Source of the DNA: Piscicola geometra
Taxonomy: Eukaryota; Annelida; Clitellata; Hirudinida; Piscicolidae
Length of the DNA stretch: 64,000 bases
Assembly (NCBI GenBank): GCA_943735955.1
Contig: OX030968.1
Span: forward strand, 2,328,747-2,392,746
Reading direction: 5' to 3'
Positions 46,501 through 58,500 of the stretch are shown one piece after another; the stretch's first letter is position 1; each line of letters begins with the position of its first letter. The position numbers were made by a program, and so were the translations under genes. The notes beneath the pieces are model-generated. The model made no database searches, was not told the DNA's origin, and saw only the letters and a program-made list of their open reading frames with translations.

Positions 46501-49500
46501 TAGTTGAGGTAGTAGTAGTAATAGTTGTTGTAATAGTACCTGTGTTGGTAGTAGTTGAAATAGTAGAAGTAGAAGTAATAATAGTTGTTGTAGTAGTTGC
46601 AGTGTTAGTAGTAGTAGTAGCTGTGTCGGTAGTAGTTGAAATAGTAGAGGTAGTAGTACTAATAGATGTTGTAGTAGTTGCAGTGTTAATAGTAGTAGTA
46701 GCTGTGTCGGTAGTAGTTGAAATAGTAGAGGTAGTAGTAGTAATAGTTGTTGTATTAGTTGCAGTGTTGGTAGTGGTAGTAGCAGTGTTGGTAGTAGTTG
46801 AAATAGTTGTAGTAGTAGTTGCAGTGTTGGTAGTGGTAGTAGCAGTGTTGGTAGTAGTTGAAATAGTTAAGGTAGTAGTAGTACTAGTTGTTGTAATTGT
46901 ACCTGTGTTGGTAGTAGATGGAATAGTTGAGGTAGTAGAAGTAATAGTTGTTGTAGTAGTTGCAGTGTTAGTTATAGTAGTAATAGTTGTTGTAGTAGTA
47001 GCTGTGTTGGTAGTGGAAGTGGCTGTGTTAGTGGTGGTAGTAGCAGTGTTGGTAGTAGTTGAAATAGTTGTAGTAGTAGTTGCAGTGTTGGTAGTGGTAG
47101 TAGCAGTGTTGGTAGTAGTTGAAATAGTTAAGGTAGTAGTAGTACTAGTTGTTGTAATAGTACCTGTGTTGGTAGTAGATGGAATAGTTGAGGTAGTAGT
47201 AGTAATAGTTGTTGTAGTAGTTGCAGTGTTAGTTATAGTAGTAATAGTTGTTGTAGTAGTAGCTGTGTTGGTAGTGGAAGTGGCTGTGTTGGTAGTGGTA
47301 GTAGCAGTGTTGGTAGTAGTTGAAATAGTTGAGGTAGTAGTAGTAAAAGTTGTTGTAATAGTACCTATGTTGGTAGTAGTTGAAATAGTTGAGGTAGTAG
47401 TAGTAAAAGTTGTTGTAATAGTACTTATGTTGGTAGTAGTTGAAATAGTTGAGGTAGTAGTAGTAATAAATGTTGTAGTAGTTGCAGTGTTAGTAGTAGT
47501 AGTAGCTGTGTTGGTAGTAGTTGAAATAGTTGTGGTAGTAGTAGTAATAGTTGTTGTTGTAGTTGCAGTGTTGGTAGTGGTAGTAGCAGTGTTAGTAGTA
47601 GATGAAATAGTTGAGGTAGTAGTAGTAATAGTTGTTGTAGTAGTTGCAGTGTTAGTAGTAGCTGAAATAGTAGAGGTAGTATTACTAATAGTTGTTGTAG
47701 TAGTTGCTGTGTTAGTAGTAGTAGTAGCTGTGTTGGTAGTAGTTGAAATAGTTGGGGTAATAATTGTTGTAGTAGTACCTGTGTTGGTAGTAGATGAAAT
47801 AGTAGAAGTAGAAGTAATTATAGTTGTTGTAGTATTTGCAGTGTTGGTAGTGGTAGTAGCAGTGTTGGTAGTAGTTGAAATAGTTGTAGTAGTAGTTGCA
47901 GTGTTGGTAGTGGTAGTAGCAGTGTTGGTAGTAGTTGAAATAGTTAAGGTAGTAGTAGTACTAGTTGTTGTAATAGTACCTGTGTTGGTAGTAGATGGAA
48001 TAGTTGAGGTAGTAGTAGTAATAGTTGTTGTAGTAGTTGCAGTGTTAGTTATAGTAGTAATAGTTGTTGTAGTAGTAGCTGTGTTGGTAGTGGAAGTGGC
48101 TGTGTTAGTGGTGGTAGTAGCAGTGTTGGTAGTAGTTGAAATAGTTGAGGTAGTAGTAGTAATAGTTTTTGTAGTAGTTGCAGTGTTGGTAGTAGTTGAA
48201 ATAGTTGAAGTAGTAGTAGTTGTAGTTGTTGTAGTAGTCGCTGTGTTGGTAGAGGAAGTGGCTGTGTTGGTGGTGGTAGTGGCTGTGTTGGTGGTGGTAG
48301 TAGCAGTGTTGGTAGTAGTTGAAATAGTTGAGGTAGTAGTAGTAATAGTTGTTGTAATAAATGCAGTGCTGGTAGTGGTAGTAGCAGTGTTGGTAGTAGT
48401 TGAAATAGTTGAGGTAGTAGTAATAATAGTTGTTGTAATATTTGCAGTGCTGGTATTGGTAGTAGCAGTGTTGGTAGTAGTTGAAATAGTTGTTGTAGTA
48501 GTTGCAGTGTTGGTAGTGGTAGTAGCAGTGTTAATAGTAGTTGAAATAGTTGAGGTAAAAGTAATACTAGTTGTTGTAGTAGTAGCTGTGTTGGTAGTGG
48601 TAGTTGCTTTGTTGGTGGTGGTAGTAGCAGTGTTGGCAGTAGTTGAAATAGTTGAGGGAGTAGTAGTACGAGTTGTTGTAGTAGTTGCAGTGTTAGTAGA
48701 AGTAGTAGCTGTGTCGGTAGTAGTTGAAATAGCTGAGGTAGTAGTAGTAATAGTTGTTGTAGTAGTAGCTGTGCTGGTAGTAGTTGAAGTAGTTGAGGTA
48801 GTAGTAGTAATAGTTGTTGTAGTAGTACCTGTGTTGGTACTAGATGAAATAGTAGAAGTAGAAGTAATAATAGTTGTTGTAGTAGTTAAAATAGTAGAGG
48901 TAGAAGTATTAATAGTTGTTGTAGTAGTAGCTGTGTTTGTAACGGTATTAGCTGTGTTGGTAGTAGTTGAAATAATAGAGGTAGTAGTATTAATAGTTGC
49001 AGTGTTAGTAGAAGTAATAGCTATGTCGGTAGTAGTTGAAATAGTAGTGATTGTTGTTGTAGCAGTAGCTATGCTGGTAGTGGTAGTAGCTGTGTTGATA
49101 GTAATGGTTGCTGTGTTGGTAGTTGTAGTAGCTATGCTGGTAGTAGTAGTAGCAGTGTTGGTAGTAGTAGTAGCAGTGTTGGTGGTGGTAATTGCTGTTG
49201 TGGTAGTGGTAGTAGCTGTGTTAGTGGTGGTAGTTAATGTGTTAGCAGTGGAAGTTGCTGTGTTGGTAGTAGTTGAAAGAATAGAGATAGTAGTAGTAAT
49301 AGTTGTTGTAGTAGTAGCTGTGTTGGTAGTGATTGAAGAAGTAGAAGTAATAGTAGTTTTTGTAGTCGTAACTGTGCTGATAGTAGAAGTTGCTGTGTTG
49401 GTAGTGGTAGTTGCTAGGCTTGTAGTTGTAGTAGCAGTGTTGGTAGTAGTAGTGGCAGTGTTAGTGGTGGTAGTAGCTGTGTTAGTGGTGGTAGTTGATG

Positions 49501-52500
49501 TGTTGGTAGTGGTAGTGGCTGTATTGGTAGTAGTTGAAAGAATAGAGGTAGTAGTAGTGATAGTTGTTATAGTAGTTGCAGTGTTAGTAGTAGTAGTAAC
49601 TTTATCGGTAATAGTTGAAATAGTTGAGGTAGTAGTAGTAATAGCTGTTGTTGTATTATCAGTGCTGGTAGTGGTAGTAGGTGTTTTTGTAGTGGTTAAA
49701 AGAAGAGAGGTAGTAGTTGTAATAGTTGTTAAAGTAGTTGCAGTGTTAGTTGTAGTAGTAGCTGTGTTGATAGTAGTTGTCGTGTTCGTATCAGTGGTAC
49801 TTGTTGTTGTTGTAGATGTTGTAGTGGTTGTTGTAGTTATTGTAGACGTTGTAGTGGTTGTATCAGTGCTAGTTGAAGTTATAGTAGACGTTGTTGTGGT
49901 TGTATCAGGGATAGTTGTAATTTTAGTAGACGTTGAAACGGTCGTATCAGTAGTGGTTGAAGTTGTTACAGATGTTGGAGTGGTCGTATCAGTGGTTGTT
50001 GCGGGTGTAGTCGACGTTGTTGTGGTTGTATCATTGGTAGTTGTAGTTGTAACAGATATTGTCGTGGTCGTATCAGTGGTGGTTGAAGTTGTAGTAGACG
50101 TGGTAGTGGACGTATCAGTGGTTGTTGAAACTGTTGTAGACGTTTTACTTGTCGTATCAGTAGTTGTTGAAGACGTTGTAGTGGTTGTATCAGTGGTAGT
50201 TGTAGTTGTAGTAGACGTTGTTGTGGTTGTATCTGTGGTAGTTGAAGTTATTGTAGACGTTGTTGTGGTCGTATCAGTAGTTGTTGAAGTTGTTACAGAC
50301 GTTGTTCTGGTTGAATCAGTGGTAGTTGTAGCTGTAACAGACGTTGTCGAAGTCGTATCAGTGGTAGTTGTAGGTGTAGTAGACGTTGTAATAATTGTAT
50401 CAGTGGTAATTATAGTTGTAACAGACATTGTCGTTGTCGTATCAGTGGTAGTTGTAATTGTAGTAGACGTTGTAGTGGTTGTATCAGTGGTAGTTGTAAT
50501 TGTAGTAGACGTTGTAGTGGTTGTATCAGTGGTAGTTGGAGGTGTAGTAGACGTTGTTGTGGTTTTATCAGTGGTGGTTGAGGTTGTTGTAGACGTTGTT
50601 GTGGTCGTATCAGTGGTTGTTGTAAATGTAGTAGACGTTGTTGTGGTTGTATCAGTGGTGTTTGCGGTTGTTGTAAACGTTGTAGTGGTCGTATCAGTGG
50701 TAGTTGTAATTGTAGTAGACGTTGTTGTGGTTGTATCAGTGGTGTTTGCGGTTGTTGTAAACGTTGTAGTGGTCGTATCAGTGGTAGTTGTAATTGTAGT
50801 AGACGTTGTTGTGGTTGTATCAGTGGTGGTTGCGGTTGTTGTAGACATTGTAGTGGTTGTATCAGTGGTAGTTAGAGTTGTAACAGACGTAGTCGTATCA
50901 GTGGTAGTTGTAAGTGTAGTAGACGTTGTAGTGGTCGTATCAGTGGTAGTTGGAGGTGTAGTAGACGTTTTTGTGGTTGTATCAGTAGTTGTTGTAATTG
51001 TAGTAGACGTTGTTGTGGTTGTATCAGTGGTGGTTGCGGTTGTTGTCGACGTTGTAGTGGTTGTATCAGTGGTAGTTGTAATTGTAGTAGACGTTGTTGT
51101 GGTTGTATCAGTGGTGGTTGCGGTTGTTGTTGACGTTGTAGTGGTCGTATCAGTAGTAGTTATAGTTGTAACAGACGTTGTCGTTGTCGTATCAGTGGTA
51201 ATTGGAAGTGTTGTAGACGTTGTTGTGGTTGTATCAGTGGTGGTTGCGGTTTTTGTAGCCGTTGTAGAGGTCGTATCAGTGGTAGTTATAGTTGTAACAG
51301 ACGTTGTCGTTGTCGTATCAGTGGTAGTTGTAACTGGAGTAGACGTTGTTGTGGTTGTATAAGTGGTGGTTGCGGTTGTTGTAGACGTTGTTGTGGTCGT
51401 ATCAGTGGTAGTTGTAATTGTAGTAGACGTTGTTGTGGTTGTATCAGTGGTGGTTGCGGTTGTTGTAGACGTTGTAGTGGTCGTATCAGTGGTAGTTATA
51501 GTTGTAACAGACGTTGTCGTTGTCGTATTAGTGGTAGTTGTAAGTGTAGTAGACGTTTTAGTGGTCGTGTCAGTGGTAGTTGGAGGTATAGTAGACGTTG
51601 TTGTAGTTGATTCAGTAGTGGTTGCGGTTGTTGTAGACGTTGTAGTGGTTGTATCAGTGGTTGTTGTAATTGTAGTAGACGTTGTTGTGGTTGTATCAGT
51701 GGTGGTTGTAATTGTAGTATACGTTGTGGTGGTCGTATCAGTGGTAGTTGTAATTGTAGTAGACGTTTTTGTGGTTGTGTCAGTGGTGGTTGCGGTTGTT
51801 GTAGACGTTGTAGTGGTCGTATCATTGGTAGTTATAGTTGTAACAGACGTTGTCGTTGTCGTATCAGTGGTAATTGGAGGTGTTGTAGACGTTGTTGTAG
51901 TTGTATCAGTGGTAGTTGTAACTGGAGTAGACGTTGTAGTGGTCGTATCAGTGGTTGTTGTAAAAGTAGTAGACGTTGTTGTGGTTGTATCAGTGGTGGT
52001 TGCGGTTGTTGTCGACGTTGTAGTGGTTGTATCAGTGGTAGTTGTAATTGTAGTTGACGTTGTTGTTGTTGTATCAGTGGTGGTTGCGGTTGTTGTTGAC
52101 GTTGTAGTGGTCGTATCAGTGGTAGTTATAGTTGTAACAGACGTTGTCGTTGTCGTATCAGTGGTAGTTGGAGGTGTAGTAGACGTTGTTGTAGTTGTAT
52201 CAGTGGTGGTTGCGGTTGTTGTAGACGTAATAGTGGTCGTATCAGTGGTAGTTGTAATTGTAGTAGACGTTGTTGTGGTTGTATCAGTGGTGGTTGCGGT
52301 TGTTATAGACGTTGTAGTGGTCGTAGCAGTGGTAGTTACAGTTGTAACAGACGTTGTCGTTGTCGTATCAGTGGTAGTTGTAATTGTAGTAGACGTTGTG
52401 GTGGTCGTATCAGTGGTAGTTGGAGATGTAGTAGACGTTGTTGTGGTTGTATCAGTGGTGGTTGCGGTTGTTGTAGACGTTGTCGTTGTCGTATCAGTGG

Positions 52501-55500
52501 TAGTTGTAATTGTAGTAGACGTTGGCGTTGTCGTATCAGTGGTAGTTGGAGGTGTAGTGGACGTTGTTGTGGTTGTATCAGTGGTGGTTGCGGTTGTTGA
52601 AGACGTTGTAGTGGTTATATCAGTGGTAGTTATAGTTGTAACAGACGTTGTCGTTGTCGTATCAGTGGTAGTTGTAATTGTAGTAGACGTTGTGGTGGTC
52701 GTATCAGTGGTAGTTGTAATTGTAGTAGACGTTGTTGTGGTTGTATCAGTGGTGGTTGCGGTTGTTGTAGACGTTGTAGTGGTCGTATCAGTGGTAGTTA
52801 TAGTTGTAACAGACGTTGTCGTTGTCGTATCAGTGGTAGTTGGAGGTGTAGTAGACGTTGTTGTGCTCGTATCAGTAGTGGTTGCGGTTGTTGTAGACGT
52901 TGTAGTGGTCGTATCAGTGGTAGTTGTAACTGTAGTAGAGGTTGTAGTGGTCGTATCAGTGGTAGTTGTTATTGTAGTAGACGTTGTTGTGGTTGTATCA
53001 GTGGTGGTTGCGGTTGTTGTAGACGTTGTAGTGGTCGTATCAGTGGTAGTTGGAGGTGTAGTAGACGTTGTAGTGGTCGTATCAGTGGTAGTTGGAGGTG
53101 TAGTAGACGTTGTTGTGCTTGTATCAGTAGTGGTTGGGGTTGTTGTAGATGTTGTAGTGGTCGTACCAGTGGTAGTTGTAACTGTAGTAGACGTTGTAGT
53201 GGTCGTATCAGTGGTTGTTGTAATTGGAGTAGACGTTGTTGTGGTTGTATCAGTGGTGGTTGCGGTTGTTGTAGACGTTGTTGTGGTTGTATCAGTGGTG
53301 GTTGCGGTTGTTGTAGACGTTGTAGTGGTTATATCATGGGTAGTTATAGTTGTAACAGACGTTGTCGTTGTCGTATCAGTGGTAGTTGTAATTGTAGTAG
53401 ACGTTGTGGTGGTCGTATCAGTGGTAGTTGTAATTGTTGTAGACGTTGTTGTGGTTGTATCAGTGGTGGTTGCGGTTGTTGTAGACGTTATAGTAGTTAT
53501 ATCTGTGGTAGTTATAGTTGTAACAGACGTTGTCGTTGTCTTATCAGTGGTAGTTGTAATTGTAGTAGACGTTGTAGTGGTCGTATCAGTGGAAGTTGTA
53601 ATTGTAGTAGACTTTGTTGTGGTTGTATCAGTGGTGGTTGTGGTTGTTGTAGACGTTGTAGTGGTTATATCAGTGGTAGTTATAGTTGTAACAGACGTTG
53701 TCGTTGTCGTATCAGTGGTAGTTGTAATTGTATTAGACGTTGTGGTGGTCGTATCAGTGGTAGTTGTAATTGTAGTAGACGTTGTTGTGGTTGTATCAGT
53801 AGTGGTTGCGGTTGTTGTAGACGTTGTAGTGGTCGTATCAGTGGTAGTTGAAGATGTAGTAGACGTTGTTGTGGTTGTATCAGTGGTGGTTGCGGTTGTT
53901 GTAGACGTTGTAGTGGTCGTATCAGTGGTTGTTGTAATTGGAGTAGACGTTGTTGTGGTTGTATCAGTGGTGGTTGCGGTTGTTGTAGACGTTGTTGTGG
54001 TTGTATCAGTAGTGGTTGCGGTTGTTGTAGACGTTGTAGTGGTTATATCAGTGGTAGTTATAGTTGTAACAGACGTTGTCGTTGTCGTATCAGTGGTAGT
54101 TGTAATTGTAGTAGACGTTGTGGTGGTCGTATCAGTGGTAGTTGTAATTGTTATAGACGTTGTTGTGGTTGTATCAGTAGTGGTTGCGGTTGTTGTAGAC
54201 GTTGTAGTGGTCGTATCAGTGGTAGTTGTAACTGTAGTAGACCTTGTAGTGGTCGTATCAGTGGAAGTTGTAATTGTAGTAGACTTTGTTGTGGTTGTAT
54301 CAGTGGTGGTTGCGGTTGTTGTAGACGTTGTAGTAGTTATATCTGTGGTAGTTATAGTTGTAACAGACGTTGTCGTTGTCTTATCAGTGGTAGTTGTAAT
54401 TGTAGTAGGCGTTGTGGTGGTCGTATCAGTGGAAGTTGTAATTGTAGTAGACTTTGTTGTGGTTGTATCAGTGGTGGTTGTGGTTGTTGTAGACGTTGTA
54501 GTGGTTATATCAGTGGTAGTTATAATTGTAACAGACGTTGTCGTTGTCGTATCAGTGGTAGTTGTAATTGTATTAGACGTTGTGGTGGTCGTATCAGTGG
54601 TGGTTGCGGTTGTTGTAGACGTTGTAGTGGTCGTATCAGTGGTAGTTGTAATTGGAGTAGACGTTGTTGTGGTTGTATCAGTGGTGGTTGCGGTTGTTGT
54701 AGACGTTGTAGTGGTCGTATCAGTGGTAGTTGAAGATGTAACAGATGTTGTCGTTGTCGTATCAGTGGTAGTTGGAGGTGTAGTAGACGTTGTTGTGGTT
54801 GTATCAGTAGTGGTTGCGGTTGTTGTAGACGTTGTAGTGGTCGTATCAGTGGTAGTTGTAACTGTAGTAGACGTTGTAGTGGTCGTATCAGTGGTAGTTG
54901 TAATTGTAGTAGACGTTGTGGTGGTCGTATCAGTGGTAGTTGTAATTGTAGTAGACGTTGTTGTGGTTGTATCAGTGGTGGTTGCGGTTGTTGTAGACGT
55001 TGTAGTGGTAGTATCAGTGGTAGTTATAGTTGTAACAGATGTTGTCGTTGTCGTATCAGTGGTAGTTGGAGGTGTAGTAGACGTTGTTGTGGTTGTATCA
55101 GTAGTGGTTGCGGTTGTTGTAGACGTTGTAGTGGTCGTATCAGTGGTAGTTGTAACTGTAGTAGACGTTGTAGTGGTCGTATCAGTGGTAGTTGTAATTG
55201 TAGTAGACGTTGTGGTGGTCGTATCAGTGGTAGTTGTAATTGTAGTAGACGTTGTTGTGGTTGTATCAGTGGTGGTTGCGGTTGTTGTAGACGTTGTAGT
55301 GGTTATATCAGTGGTAGTTATAGTTGTAACAGACGTTGTCGTTGTCGTATCAGTGTTAGTTGTAATTGTATTAGACGTTGTGGTGGTCGTATCAGTGGTA
55401 GTTGTAATTGTAGTAGACGTTGTTGTGGTTGTATCAGTGGTGGTTGCGGTTGTTGAAGACGTTGTAGTGGTCGTATCAGTAGTAGTTGAAGATGTAGTAG

Positions 55501-58500
55501 ACGTTGTTGTGGTTGTATCAGTGGTGGTTGCGGTTGTTGTAGACGTTGTAGTGGTCGTATCAGTGGTTGTTGTAATTGGAGTAGACGTTGTTGTGGTCGT
55601 ATCAGTGGAAGTTGTAATTGTAGTAGACTTTGTTGTGGTTGTATCAGTGAAGGTTGCGGTTGTTGTAGACGTTGTAGTGGTTATATCAGTGGTAGTTATA
55701 GTTGTAACAGACGTTGTCGTTGTCGTATCAGTGGTAGTTGTAATTGTATTAGACGTTGTGGTGGTCGTATCAGTGGTTGTTGTAATTGGAGTAGACGTTG
55801 TTGTGGTTGTATCAGTGGTGGTTGCGGTTGTTGTAGACGTTGTAGTGGTAGTATCAGTGGTAGTTATAGTTGTAACAGATGTTGTCGTTGTCGTATCAGT
55901 GGTAGTTGGAGGTGTAGTAGACGTTGTTGTGGTTGTATCAGTAGTGGTTGCGGTTGTTGTAGACGTTGTAGTGGTCGTATCAGTGGTAGTTGTAACTGTA
56001 GTAGACGTTGTAGTGGTCGTATCAGTGGTAGTTGTAATTGTAGTAGACGTTGTGGTGGTCGTATCAGTGGTAGTTGTAATTGTAGTAGACGTTGTTGTGG
56101 TTGTATCAGTGGTGGTTGCGGTTGTTGTAGACGTTGTAGTGGTTATATCAGTGGTAGTTATAGTTGTAACAGACGTTGTCGTTGTCGTATCAGTGTTAGT
56201 TGTAATTGTATTAGACGTTGTGGTGGTCGTATCAGTGGTAGTTGTAATTGTAGTAGACGTTGTTGTGGTTGTATCAGTGGTGGTTGCGGTTGTTGAAGAC
56301 GTTGTAGTGGTCGTATCAGTAGTAGTTGAAGATGTAGTAGACGTTGTTGTGGTTGTATCAGTGGTGGTTGCGGTTGTTGTAGACGTTGTAGTGGTCGTAT
56401 CAGTGGTTGTTGTAATTGGAGTAGACGTTGTTGTGGTTGTATCAGTGGTGGTTGCGGTTGTTGTAGACGTTGTTGTGGTTATATCAGTGGTTGTTATAGT
56501 TGTAACAGACGTTGTCGTTGTCGTCTCAGTGGTAGTAGTAATTGTAGTAGACAATGTGGTGGTCGTATCAGTGGTAGTTGTAATTGTAGTAGACGTTGTT
56601 GTGGTTGTATCAGTGGTGGTTGAGGTTGTTGTAGACGTTGTAGTGGTCGTATCAGTGGTAGTTGAAGATGTAGTAGACGTTGTTGTGGTTGTATCAGTGG
56701 TGGTTGCGGTTGTTGTAGACGTTGTAGTGGTCCTATCAGTGGTTGTTGTAATTGGAGTAGACGTTGTTGTGGTTGTATCAGTGGTGGTTGCGGTTGTTGT
56801 AGACGTTGTTGTGGTTGTATCAGTGGTGGTTGCGGTTGTTGTAGACGTTGTAGTGGTAGTATCAGTGGTAGTTATAGTTGTAACAGATGTTGTCGTTGTC
56901 GTATCAGTGGTAGTTGGAGGTGTAGTAGACGTTGTTGTGGTTGTATCAGTAGTGGTTGCGGTTGTTGTAGACGTTGTAGTGGTCGTATCAGTGGTAGTTG
57001 TAACTGTAGTAGACGTTGTAGTGGTCGTATCAGTGGTAGTTGTAATTGTAGTAGACATTGTGGTGGTCGTATCAGTGGTAGTTGTAATTGTAGTAGACGT
57101 TGTTGTGGTTGTATCAGTGGTGGTTGCGGTTGTTGTAGACGTTGTAGTGGTTATATCAGTGGTAGTTATAGTTGTAACAGACGTTGTCGTTGTCGTATCA
57201 GTGTTAGTTGTAATTGTATTAGACGTTGTGGTGGTCGTATCAGTGGTAGTTGTAATTGTAGTAGACGTTGTTGTGGTTGTATCAGTGGTGGTTGCGGTTG
57301 TTGAAGACGTTGTAGTGGTCGTATCAGTAGTAGTTGAAGATGTAGTAGACGTTGTTGTGGTTGTATCAGTGGTGGTTGCGGTTGTTGTAGACGTTGTAGT
57401 GGTCGTATCAGTGGTTGTTGTAATTGGAGTAGACGTTGTTGTGGTTGTATCAGTGGTGGTTGCGGTTGTTGTAGACGTTGTTGTGGTTATATCAGTGGTT
57501 GTTATAGTTGTAACAGACGTTGTCGTTGTCGTATCAGTGGTAGTTTGAGGTGTAGTAGACGTTGTTGTGGTTGTATCAGTAGTGGTTGCGGTTGTTGTAG
57601 ACGTTGTAGTGGTCGTATCAGTGGTAGTTGTAACTGTAGTAGACGTTGTAGTGGTCGTATCAGTGGTAGTTGTAATTGTAGTAGACGTTGTTGTGGTTGT
57701 ATCAGTGGTGGTTGCGGTTGTTGTAGACGTTGTAGTGGTTATATCAGTGGTAGTTATAGTTGTAACAGACGTTGTCGTTGTCGTATCAGTGGTAGTTGTA
57801 ATTGTAGTAGACGTTGTGGTGGTCGTATCAGTGGTAGTTGTAAATGTAGTTGACGTTGTTATGGTTGTATCAGTGGTGGTTGCGGTTGTTGTAGACGTTG
57901 TAGTGGTCGTATCAGTAGTAGTTATAGTTGTAACAGACGTTGTCGTTGTTGTATCAGTGGTAGTTGGAGGTGTAGTAGACGTTGTTGTGGTTGTATCAGT
58001 AGTGGTTGCGGTTGTTGTAGACGTTGTAGTGGTCGTATCAGTGTTAGTTGTAACTGTAGTAGACGTTGTAGTGGTCGTATCAGTGGTAGTTGTAATTGTA
58101 GTAGACGTTGTTGTGGTTGTTTCAGTGGTTGTTGCGGTTGTTGTAGACGTTGTAGTGGTCGTATCAGTGGTAGTTATAGTTGTAACAGACGTTGTCGTTG
58201 TCGTATCAGTGGTAGTTGGAGGTGTAGTAGACGTTGTTGTGGTCGTATCAGTGGTAATTGTAATTGTAGTAGACGTTGTTGTGGTTGTATCAGTGGTGGT
58301 TGCGGTTGTTGTAGACGTTGTATCAGTTGATGTTATAGTTGTAACAGATGTTGTCGTTGTCGTATCAGTGGTAGTTGTAATTGTAGTAGACGTTGTAGTG
58401 GTTGTATCAGTGGTAGTTGTAATTGTAGTCGACGTTGTTGTGGTTGTTTCAGTGTTGGTTGCGGTTGTTGTAGACGTTGTAGTGGTCGTATCAGTAGTAG

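Larger units (their letters stand above)
24000..49790 (-). repeat. Second coding repeat array, about 60-81 bp units (Thr/Asn/Ile/Ala)
   Basis: The typical 27-residue unit is built from NTATTTT, NTATTTTTITTTT and STISTTT. Shorter units leave out one block. Asn is nearly always followed by Thr-Ala or Thr-Gly. The units nearest the C-terminus (about 24000-25200) are the most diverged, and central ones the most uniform. Confidence 0.85.

Noticed and set aside
24990..57853. Very long plus-strand open frames rich in Val, or in Cys/Ser/Gly, opposite the giant gene
   Set aside because: They are shadows. Thr codons (ACN) read backwards give no stop in these frames, and the Val- and Cys-rich peptides follow mechanically. 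The minus frame alone is unbroken over the whole region and ends in a sensible membrane anchor and tail.
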